Shown here one piece after another: positions 56,408 through 64,000 of a stretch of 64,000 bases of DNA. Made by a program: the position numbers and the translations under genes. Source of the stretch: Aphrophora alni (lineage: Eukaryota; Arthropoda; Insecta; Hemiptera; Aphrophoridae); assembly GCA_963513935.1 (NCBI GenBank), contig OY740768.1, positions 48,127,089 through 48,191,088 on the forward strand, written 5' to 3'. How positions within the stretch are numbered: the first letter of the stretch is position 1; each line of letters begins with the position of its first letter. The notes under the pieces are model-generated. The model was not told the DNA's origin and did not search any database. It saw only the letters and a program-made list of their open reading frames with translations.

Positions 56408-58783
56408 TGCAACGGTTTAATTGAACCGCCTGCAAGGAGCAATTTTGGAAAATAGATAAATTCCAAAATTTCAATTAAATCAAATAATAATTGTAGAAAT
56501 GACAAAAACATTTCTAAATATAAAATAACACTTGTAAAGTTAAAGGGAATATGTAGGTTAGCCAAGCCAAGGTCACGCGCCTTGACAGGAAATATTTAGC
56601 GTTCCGGATTGAACAGGAATTCGTCCATATGTTTCTAATGCAAAAAACATCAAAATCCGAAAACTTAAATTAAAATGATATAATCGTGTATAGCTAGGAA
56701 AACCTAATAATAAATAATAAGAGAATAAACTCGTCAAATTAATAATAAAAAAGTTATAGCCATAATAAAACGTCATAAAACATAAAAAACCCTTAAAATG
56801 AAGAAATTCCAAAATCTAATAATAACAACGCATAACTATAATACAAACTAGAAATAAATAAGACTCGAAATCAAAATTTAATAAAAGACCATAAAGTAAT
56901 TAAATAATAAATAACCAAAAATGCAGAAAGTACCGTAACTTGTGAAACCCAGAAGCGAGGAAGAAGAGGAAAGCAGTTTTGGAACTTTCAGCATCAGAGG
57001 AACGACTTACAAAAAGAAGATTTTCAAAATTTCCAAAATTGGAAAAACTAAATTTTGAAAACCTACGAAATTTTCAAATCTCCGTAAAAGAAAAAATATA
57101 CGTCGTATCGCTACAAATGAAGATGGAAAATCATCAGGAAAAGAAGGGCTTCAAAATGAAATCACCCAGAAGAAGATCGAGCGAAGCGAACGGGATATAT
57201 GAAGAAAAGAAGAAATCGCAAGTAAAATATTATAAATTTCAGGAATCAACTTGTCTTGAACGTCGTGCGCAGAGTAGGCAGTAGACGCATGGAGAGGGAA
57301 AGTTACCAACTTCAACACAAATCCACCATAAGAAATTAAACTAATTATAACAAATAATAATAGGAATAGATAATTTAAAATGAAAAAAATAGACAAACAA
57401 TAGAAGAATAAGCCAAGGAAAGTTCATCGTAGTGCAAATAAATAAATAAAATTAATTAAATTGTGAAATAAAACAGTAACAATAATCAGTGAAGGTTGGC
57501 CACACTGAAAGGCCTAAAATTCGACGAGTTAACTTTCTTCAAGTTAATTCGACAGTCTCGTTTAGTACCAGCTCCAGGGAAGTCTTCTAATAGCAGCTCC
57601 AGAAAAGATCACCAACTTTACTCAAGTCTGAACAGGAAATCGTCGTGAAAAATATTGTCAACGCTCTGTACTTCGCCAGGTTAATAACGGTGCCTACAGA
57701 AAGGATCGGCCTTGCAGGAGACAACGTGACATCCTACAACAGCTTAGTAGAAGAGATCTTCACTACGGACTCCGGCAAACATTCTTCTAGAACTTGTCGT
57801 CATCAACAGATTCTTCGAGAACTGGACTTCGAGATATTCTAGACAACTCTCAGAAAACATCTCCAAGATCCTCTAACACTCTCAGAATCAGGACGAGCGG
57901 ACTTGTGCACTCCACAAAACAAGGTACTGCATAAATCAAGCTTTTTTAATAAATAAAATATTTTTTAATAAACTTGAATTACGTCCAAAATTACTAAACT
58001 CAATAAAGTTAAATAATAACATTTTAAAGACAAAGTAAAGTCAAAATAAAGCCAATTTTAAATTCTTTCAAATAAAGAGATATAAAATACAATAAAATTC
58101 GAGTCCAATAATAAAGCAAAAGTAACAGATTGAAAGGAATAAATAATAAGATTCATATTTATGTGTATTAGAATAAGAATATAAATTGTTAGTCTTAGTT
58201 ATTGTTAAAATTGTTTAATATAGTAGATTTTCAGTTTGTTAAAAGAGAAAGCATTTAATATAAATTGTCAGAAAAGGCGACATTAATATTGTTGTAAGAG
58301 ATTCGAAAGAAAACCATTGTTTCTCACAGTAAAAATTAAATTGTAGACTTTTAAATAAATTTGTTAAATTTCACTGTTGAATATTTTCATTAAAGCTAAC
58401 CTATTCAAAGAAACTCATTACATTAGAAAGAAGAAAAAGTAAGTGCTCACCAGTATAAAGTTAAAATTTCAAAAAAGAGCAAATTTTGGTGTTAATGAAT
58501 TAAAGAGCTCCAAAGGGCACACCCTTTGAAAAAGAGTCTGGAGTTTGAAGAAAGGTAAGCTAGTATAAGAAGTGAATATATTAATATAGTAAAATTTCCT
58601 GTGTTAGCATAAGTTGATTAAAATAAATTATTCTTGTGTGACATAAGAATCAAGAGCCTTATCAAAACTATTAAATTGCGAAGGAATCACTCTCTATATC
58701 GCGGTGTTTAGTTGGGGTAGGGTCTTGCGAGCGTCCCGCGTGAGAGTCTGTCTGGTCGAGTAGGGGGGGGGGGGTGCGTTGCA
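56408..58783 (+). repeat. 5' LTR, 2376 bp
   Basis: It starts TGCAACG at 56408-56414 and ends CGTTGCA at 58777-58783, a perfect 7-bp terminal inverted repeat with the usual TG...CA ends. Its first 1422 bases recur at 62579-64000 with four substitutions (56532, 56691, 57063, 57603) and no indels. The LTR is unusually long. Near its 3' end is a G12 run (58763-58774). Many AATAAA-type signals are present, so the U3/R/U5 borders cannot be placed by eye. A 101-codon open frame lies inside (56979-57284). Confidence 0.96.
56979..57284 (+). CDS. Open frame inside the 5' LTR, uncertain
   Basis: A 101-codon frame, very rich in Lys, Glu and Arg and without any motif I recognise. It is preserved in both LTR copies (one difference, 57063, silent or near-silent by comparison of the translations). 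Its start could also be non-ATG. A-rich, T-poor composition of the LTR makes chance open frames likely, so coding is doubtful. Confidence 0.25.
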   Translation: MELSASEERLTKRRFSKFPKLEKLNFENLRNFQISVKEKIYVVSLQMKMENHQEKKGFKMKSPRRRSSEANGIYEEKKKSQVKYYKFQESTCLERRAQSRQ

Positions 58784-58785
58784 AG

Positions 58786-58803
58786 TGGCGTCCAACAGCG
58801 TAG
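58786..58803 (+). other. Primer-binding site, tRNA-Lys-like
   Basis: Two bases (AG) after the 5' LTR the sequence reads TGGCGTCCAAC, which matches 10 of the first 11 bases of the classic tRNA-Lys(CTT) primer-binding site TGGCGCCCAACGTGGGGC, then diverges (AGCGTAGGC). A cellular tRNA annealed here would prime minus-strand DNA synthesis. Another tRNA with a better match downstream is possible. Confidence 0.75.
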
Positions 58804-58977
58804 GCTCGAAAGTAACCAAACAAAAAATTGTTAAAATTACTTTAGGGTTGAAAACGAACAGCTTAAATTCATTAAAATCAAAATTAAAACATAAAACTTA
58901 AAAAAAAAATAAACAGTAGTAAACCTAATAAATAAATCTAAATAAAAAAAATAGCTCCGAAAGAAACAGAAACGGAA

Positions 58978-60219
58978 ATGCAGAAGTTCATGAGATATTT
59001 CCAGGCGAAAGAAAAAGAACGCGAAGCTAGGGAAGAGGCAGATAAAAAAGAACGCGAGGAGAGAGAAAAAGCACGCGAATCGGAGAGGAAAAAAGAGAAA
59101 AAAGAACGCGAAGCTAGGGAATTAGAAAGGGAGACTAGGGAAAACGAAGAGAAAAGGGAACGCGAAGCGAAAGAAAGAGAACGCGAAGCTAGGGAATTAG
59201 CACGCGAAGAAAGCGAACAAGCGAGTAGGGAAGAACTCTTACAAGCTGTAGGCGGTTTAGGAGAAGACGTAAAGAAAAATTTTGAAGCAATTCAAAATAG
59301 AGTCGGAAATTGCGAAGACGAAATAGTCGTTTTGAAAGGGGAAATTCAGGAAATAGGGGAAACAATTAAAGGTCAGGATGACAAAATTAAACAAAATAAA
59401 GTTAATTGCGAAACGTTAAGCAAAAATATAAAATCGTTAGAAACCAAAATGAGACAGACAAGTATAGGGCAAAGTTTAGTAGGGGCTGGGAGAAGCGTAG
59501 TGTACGTACAACCCGGTGCAGCAGGAAATAAAACTGTCGAAATTTGGGGAAGTTCTAAAGAAAGTCCAATGAAATTTCTAGCCGAAATAGAAGAGATTTT
59601 CATGGAAATCGATCCACAATTAGACGAAGATGAGAAATTAAAAATCGTGGAACGACACATAAAAGGGCCGGTAATAGAATGGTGGAACGTAATAAAAGAT
59701 AATAAAGATAGATACGGACAATTTAGGGTAAAATTTATAAAAAATTATTGGGGATATCAAGCCCAGCAACATATCCGAAATTTAATTGAAAACGGACAAT
59801 ATCGTGATACAGGATATATGTCAAGAGTTAATTATTTTTGCAAAATGGTGGCTAAAGGACAATATCTTGATCCACCAATCCCAGAAAAATTTATGATTAA
59901 TAGAATCATGCGACATTTTGAACAAAAGGTACAATTTGCGAGTATAGGAAGTCATAGCGAAACCGTTGAAAGCGCGATAGAATTTCTTAGAACGTTCGAA
60001 ACGATGGAAGGCGAACCACGTAGGGAAAATCGAGAAGAAAGACCAGCGTATAAGGGGAACCTTGATAGGAAAATGGCAGGAGCCATGGACTCTCAAACCT
60101 ATCCTAGAACACCTAACCTTAGATCCTATGGGAATAGACCGCAAACAAACCAAAACCAAAGTAACCAAAAACCCAATCCTACACTACCTAACAATCCGAG
60201 ACCCAGTCCAAAAAACTAG
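58978..60219 (+). CDS. gag: Gag polyprotein, 413 aa
   Basis: Structural protein that would form the retrotransposon particle. Residues about 8-90 are an extremely charged helix of KEREARE-type repeats. Residues about 90-165 continue as a probable coiled coil. Residues about 186-340 hold a Ty3/gypsy-type capsid core: SPMKFLAEIEEIF, GPVIEWWNVI and YGQFRVKFIKNYW, the W...F...F...Y pattern of the retrotransposon gag domain. The C-terminal 60 residues are Asn/Pro/Gln/Arg-rich. No CCHC zinc knuckle is present, so RNA would have to be bound by basic stretches. The ATG follows a 194-nt leader; the frame is open back to 58942, so the start is probable, not proven. The stop TAG (60217-60219) lies directly after a slippery heptamer. 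The frame is intact. Confidence 0.92.
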   Translation: MQKFMRYFQAKEKEREAREEADKKEREEREKARESERKKEKKEREARELERETRENEEKREREAKEREREARELAREESEQASREELLQAVGGLGEDVKKNFEAIQNRVGNCEDEIVVLKGEIQEIGETIKGQDDKIKQNKVNCETLSKNIKSLETKMRQTSIGQSLVGAGRSVVYVQPGAAGNKTVEIWGSSKESPMKFLAEIEEIFMEIDPQLDEDEKLKIVERHIKGPVIEWWNVIKDNKDRYGQFRVKFIKNYWGYQAQQHIRNLIENGQYRDTGYMSRVNYFCKMVAKGQYLDPPIPEKFMINRIMRHFEQKVQFASIGSHSETVESAIEFLRTFETMEGEPRRENREERPAYKGNLDRKMAGAMDSQTYPRTPNLRSYGNRPQTNQNQSNQKPNPTLPNNPRPSPKN

Positions 60220-60281
60220 GTTATAAGGTCCCGGAAAAAAGCAAAAGAAAACGGTTACAGGCAAAGACAGGATTCGGGGCC
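60210..60281 (+). promoter_or_regulatory. Probable -1 ribosomal frameshift signal
   Basis: The heptamer A AAA AAC at 60210-60216 is in the correct register of the Gag frame (CCA AAA AAC TAG) and is one of the classical retroviral -1 slippery sites. Ten bases later an 8-bp stem can form between GGTCCCGG (60227-60234) and TCGGGGCC (60274-60281), with two wobble pairs. Loop bases TTACA (60255-60259) could pair with TGTAA (60293-60297), making a pseudoknot; that part is speculative. Slippage at the heptamer leads straight into the protease frame, which is open from 60192. Confidence 0.75.
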
Positions 60282-61772
60282 GCAGATCAAAATGTAAAAA
60301 ATAAAATCAAAACAGAGAAACCTTTAGAAAACTTTTCAAAAATTAAAAATCCAACATTAAAATCAGTAGGGAAATTACAAAACATTTCATGCGATATTAG
60401 GGAAGAGTTAATGACAGAAGGCGAAAATATCAACGTTCAAACAAAATTATTAGAAAAATGTACGGAAATAAACGTCAAAATTCATCAAACAAATATAAAA
60501 GTTTTAGTAGACACGGGAGCGCAGTGGTCGTGTATACAAGCTGAATATTTGGAGGAGTTAAAAAGACGGGGAAACAAATTTTTAGAATTACCAGTTTATA
60601 ACGTCGAAGTAGTAACAGCCATTAAACAGAAAAAACAAAGAGTTTCAAAACAAGTATCAATACCCGTGCAATTTAACGACAGAGTAGTAGATATAAATTT
60701 TCTGGTAGTACCAAAGTTAACTAGTTTAGGTATATTAGGATGTAATAGCCTATTCGAGTTAAACGCGAAAATTAATATGGAGGAAAAATACGTAATAATA
60801 AATGTAGAAGGGGAAAACAGAAAAATAAATTTCATCGAAGAAGCTAAAAAAGTAACTTCAAAAACCAATCTATTTAATAGATTGGACATAGAACAACCGT
60901 CAGCGAAAATCTGTGTACGGAAATTGCGAAATCAAGTTAGCAATATTGGAGGTCCAAATACTATAATGCGAGCGAATGGGGCGTTATATGTTACTACATT
61001 ACCCAGTGTAGAAGTAAAAAACGGGGGAACCGAACGTGACCAAGCCGAACGTGACAAAGGGGGAGAAAATACCAGAATTGACCAAACAGGACGTGTAAAC
61101 AACAAACGTGACGGGAGGAAAGAAAAAACCGAAGCCGACAACACCGAACGAGACAATACAGGAAGGAACAGGAGAAGGGGAAACTTAGAGAGGGGAAGGG
61201 AGTTTGAACTCAAAGGAAAACAGGAGATAAACCTTAGAAACCAAAACACGGTCGAAAGGAGGATGCCAATTCAAGGAAGGAACTTTAAAATCCAAAAAGA
61301 GATTAAAAGTGGAGCAACCTATCCAAGAAGAAGCAGGAAGAAGAGCGAAGCGAGCGAGAAAAGGGAAGAACTATATCCAAAAAAGCTTCAGAGTCGTGAG
61401 TTATTCGTACAAGGGCTAAGCAAAGTCGTCGTAAATAAAGAAGTAAGTCTTAAGCACCAAATACAAAATGGAGACCACGCAAAAATGAAGGGATCACTGG
61501 TAAACATACCTAAGTTCGAATTGAGCTTAATTCCAAAAGGGGAGTCCAGTAGTCAATCAAACCCAAACCTGAATAAGTTAGGAGCGAACGAAACAAAAAA
61601 GTTCAAAAATCGAGATGTAACCAAAAAGGTTAAATTCAAAACAAAATTAAAGCATAGTCAAAAAAGGAAGGGGAAAAATAAATTTAAGTTAAAAAGAAAG
61701 GGAAACGTATTCGTAAAACTAAAAATAAGAAAGAAACCAACGGTAAAGTTAAAAACTAGTAATAAAGGTTAG
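60216..61772 (+). CDS. pro: Retropepsin-type protease (Pro), expressed by -1 frameshift
   Basis: The frame is open from 60192 to 61772, overlapping Gag by 28 nt in the -1 register. Its first ATG is at 60411 (453 codons from there), but entry by frameshift at 60216 would give a Gag-Pro fusion of about 931 residues. The protease core has VLVDTGAQWSCI, with the catalytic Asp at 60510-60512, and about 73 residues later LGILGCNSLF, the hydrophobic-Gly motif that closes the retropepsin fold. The spacing is normal for LTR-element proteases. The C-terminal ~250 residues are Lys/Arg/Glu-rich with GERD/ERDQ-like repeats and no known domain. No YxDD box, RNase H or integrase motif follows. The frame is intact. 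Confidence 0.9.
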   Translation, partial: LGYKVPEKSKRKRLQAKTGFGAADQNVKNKIKTEKPLENFSKIKNPTLKSVGKLQNISCDIREELMTEGENINVQTKLLEKCTEINVKIHQTNIKVLVDTGAQWSCIQAEYLEELKRRGNKFLELPVYNVEVVTAIKQKKQRVSKQVSIPVQFNDRVVDINFLVVPKLTSLGILGCNSLFELNAKINMEEKYVIINVEGENRKINFIEEAKKVTSKTNLFNRLDIEQPSAKICVRKLRNQVSNIGGPNTIMRANGALYVTTLPSVEVKNGGTERDQAERDKGGENTRIDQTGRVNNKRDGRKEKTEADNTERDNTGRNRRRGNLERGREFELKGKQEINLRNQNTVERRMPIQGRNFKIQKEIKSGATYPRRSRKKSEASEKREELYPKKLQSRELFVQGLSKVVVNKEVSLKHQIQNGDHAKMKGSLVNIPKFELSLIPKGESSSQSNPNLNKLGANETKKFKNRDVTKKVKFKTKLKHSQKRKGKNKFKLKRKGNVFVKLKIRKKPTVKLKTSNKG

Positions 61773-61926
61773 GATAGTAAAATAATAGTAAACATAAAGT
61801 AGAATAAGTAAATTCGTAAATTCATAATCATAAACATCGTCCATAATAATATGTAATAAATCCAAAAGGAATAAAGTTCAGAATAAATCGCAACGGTAGA
61901 TAAAAACCAGCTGTTTCGATAAAAGC

Positions 61927-61937
61927 GAGGGGGAGAA
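61927..61937 (+). other. Internal polypurine tract
   Basis: GAGGGGGAGAA followed by TTGGGACA, very like the tract that precedes the 3' LTR. It may be a second initiation point for plus-strand DNA, or a leftover of the original LTR border after rearrangement. Confidence 0.45.
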
Positions 61938-62566
61938 TTGGGACAAGTTGAGTAGGTCAGTTACTAAATAAACAAGCATCCGGAAGACATAAATATTGTA
62001 CAGTAATTAAGGTAGAGAGGGGTTCTTTCGTTATAGCGATAACGGAAACAAGAAATGTCAACATTCAAAGGAATTCCAATCTGTTACTTGGCGTAATCTA
62101 ACCTAGCGCGAAATCAATTAAAAGTAAGGATGGCTTGATTTATGTAACTTACCTTAGTGCAAAAGTGATTAAATTTGTGTCAAAATTTATAATTTTAAAA
62201 AAGTGAGGATAAAGTGTAAATGTGTATAACTATGTATAATCATGCTAAATAGACTGTTTCAGATGAAAGAGAGATGAAATGAACTATCGAACATGAAAAA
62301 TATATATGTATTTGTATAGAATAAGGATTGTTTTCATATGAATATGTCATGTTTATTACCATGTTTTTGAAAAATATATATGTCACCAATTAATCATTTA
62401 TGTTAGAAATAGGATTGTTTTATAGATAGTAAGTTTTCATGTTATATAGATAATTATGTTTTTTAAATAGAAAGGAAGTAAATATGTAAAGAGAATAGAA
62501 AAATTTAAGGAACATAAAATTTTAAAATCTAAAAAAGGGATTTTAATGTCAAAATTTTAAGTTTTT

Positions 62567-62578
62567 GAGAGGGGAATT
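62567..62578 (+). other. Polypurine tract
   Basis: GAGAGGGGAA followed by TT lies immediately before the TG of the 3' LTR, the required position for the plus-strand primer. Confidence 0.85.
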
Positions 62579-64000
62579 TGCAACGGTTTAATTGAACCGC
62601 CTGCAAGGAGCAATTTTGGAAAATAGATAAATTCCAAAATTTCAATTAAATCAAATAATAATTGTAGAAATGACAAAAACATTTCTAAATATAAAATAAC
62701 ACATGTAAAGTTAAAGGGAATATGTAGGTTAGCCAAGCCAAGGTCACGCGCCTTGACAGGAAATATTTAGCGTTCCGGATTGAACAGGAATTCGTCCATA
62801 TGTTTCTAATGCAAAAAACATCAAAATCCGAAAACTTAAATTAAAATGATATAATCGTGTAGAGCTAGGAAAACCTAATAATAAATAATAAGAGAATAAA
62901 CTCGTCAAATTAATAATAAAAAAGTTATAGCCATAATAAAACGTCATAAAACATAAAAAACCCTTAAAATGAAGAAATTCCAAAATCTAATAATAACAAC
63001 GCATAACTATAATACAAACTAGAAATAAATAAGACTCGAAATCAAAATTTAATAAAAGACCATAAAGTAATTAAATAATAAATAACCAAAAATGCAGAAA
63101 GTACCGTAACTTGTGAAACCCAGAAGCGAGGAAGAAGAGGAAAGCAGTTTTGGAACTTTCAGCATCAGAGGAACGACTTACAAAAAGAAGATTTTCAAAA
63201 TTTCCAAAATTGGAAAAACTAAATTTTGAAAACTTACGAAATTTTCAAATCTCCGTAAAAGAAAAAATATACGTCGTATCGCTACAAATGAAGATGGAAA
63301 ATCATCAGGAAAAGAAGGGCTTCAAAATGAAATCACCCAGAAGAAGATCGAGCGAAGCGAACGGGATATATGAAGAAAAGAAGAAATCGCAAGTAAAATA
63401 TTATAAATTTCAGGAATCAACTTGTCTTGAACGTCGTGCGCAGAGTAGGCAGTAGACGCATGGAGAGGGAAAGTTACCAACTTCAACACAAATCCACCAT
63501 AAGAAATTAAACTAATTATAACAAATAATAATAGGAATAGATAATTTAAAATGAAAAAAATAGACAAACAATAGAAGAATAAGCCAAGGAAAGTTCATCG
63601 TAGTGCAAATAAATAAATAAAATTAATTAAATTGTGAAATAAAACAGTAACAATAATCAGTGAAGGTTGGCCACACTGAAAGGCCTAAAATTCGACGAGT
63701 TAACTTTCTTCAAGTTAATTCGACAGTCTCGTTTAGTACCAGCTCCAGGGAAGTCTTCTAATAGCAGCTCCAGGAAAGATCACCAACTTTACTCAAGTCT
63801 GAACAGGAAATCGTCGTGAAAAATATTGTCAACGCTCTGTACTTCGCCAGGTTAATAACGGTGCCTACAGAAAGGATCGGCCTTGCAGGAGACAACGTGA
63901 CATCCTACAACAGCTTAGTAGAAGAGATCTTCACTACGGACTCCGGCAAACATTCTTCTAGAACTTGTCGTCATCAACAGATTCTTCGAGAACTGGACTT
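62579..64000 (+). repeat. 3' LTR (first 1422 bp, cut by window end)
   Basis: Starts TGCAACG like the 5' LTR and matches it base by base with four substitutions and no gaps up to the last base of the window. About 954 further bases are expected outside. Confidence 0.96.
63150..63455 (+). CDS. Open frame inside the 3' LTR, uncertain
   Basis: The second copy of the 101-codon Lys/Glu-rich frame of the 5' LTR, also open. The same doubts apply: no motif, and A-rich sequence easily gives open frames. Confidence 0.25.
   Translation: MELSASEERLTKRRFSKFPKLEKLNFENLRNFQISVKEKIYVVSLQMKMENHQEKKGFKMKSPRRRSSEANGIYEEKKKSQVKYYKFQESTCLERRAQSRQ

Larger units (their letters stand above)
61773..62578 (+). other. 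Noncoding 3' part of the element
   Basis: About 800 nt without open frames, between the protease stop and the 3' LTR. It holds an extra purine tract (61927-61937) and an imperfect duplication (near 62296 and 62371, each GAAAAATATATATGT followed by a GGATTGTTTT). In a full-length relative this region and much more would be pol; here no remnant of pol is recognisable. Confidence 0.7.
56408..64000 (+). mobile_element. Non-autonomous Gag-Pro LTR retrotransposon (right end outside window)
   Basis: Order: 5' LTR (56408-58783), primer-binding site, Gag frame, overlapping protease frame, about 800 nt without coding capacity, polypurine tract, 3' LTR from 62579 to beyond the window. The internal region is 3795 bp, too small for a full pol, and no reverse transcriptase, RNase H or integrase motif is found in any frame. 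If the 3' LTR is full length, the element is about 8.5 kb. The coding strand is strikingly A-rich. Gag fold region and protease are of Ty3/gypsy-like appearance; the superfamily cannot be fixed without a polymerase. Target duplication cannot be checked because the right flank is missing and the left flank is a (CA)n tract. Confidence 0.93.

Noticed and set aside
56305..56565. Minus-strand frame with a Cys/Val repeat
   Set aside because: It reads through the (CA)n tract and the start of the LTR; not a gene.
61773..62578. Looked for remnants of reverse transcriptase, integrase or env
   Set aside because: Stops in all frames and no conserved blocks; described as noncoding.

Overview
This window looks like nuclear DNA of an arthropod, most likely an insect. 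It is very AT-rich, full of short tandem repeats such as (TA)n, (AC)n, poly(T) and poly(C), and its recognisable coding matter is retrotransposon and DNA-transposon sequence. I found no host gene, no spliced exon, no rRNA and no CRISPR. Species is not decidable by eye; the arthropod call rests on the kinds of mobile elements and on base composition.

Layout. Positions 1-27100 are AT-rich noncoding DNA with microsatellites and several near-perfect palindromes (10431-10597, 15759-15816). Positions 27540-29913 hold a GC-rich, 5'-truncated and multiply broken R2-superfamily non-LTR retrotransposon (reverse transcriptase, CCHC finger, restriction-like endonuclease). Around it are a (AC)55 tract, a fold-back sequence and a 148-bp inverted-repeat element enclosing a 73-nt tRNA-Tyr-like cloverleaf (31611-31758). 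Positions 31760-56327 are again mostly noncoding, with decayed fragments of two CR1/Jockey-type reverse transcriptases (39090-39490 plus; 43829-44576 minus), a Tc1/mariner-type transposase remnant (40767-41075), a 47-bp palindrome and a tandem triplication resembling a tRNA-Lys primer-binding site (46644-46750).

From 56408 to the right edge lies the main object: a young LTR retrotransposon inserted in a (CA)n tract. It has 2376-bp LTRs bounded by TGCAACG...CGTTGCA, a tRNA-Lys-like primer-binding site, a 413-codon Gag frame and a second frame carrying a retropepsin-type aspartic protease (DTGA...ILG). The frames overlap in the -1 register, and a canonical slippery heptamer A AAA AAC sits directly before the Gag stop, followed by an 8-bp stem. 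No reverse transcriptase, RNase H or integrase is present. The 3' LTR visible in the window differs from the 5' LTR by 4 substitutions in 1422 bp. This is best read as a recently mobile, non-autonomous Gag-Pro element that would have to take reverse transcriptase and integrase from another element.
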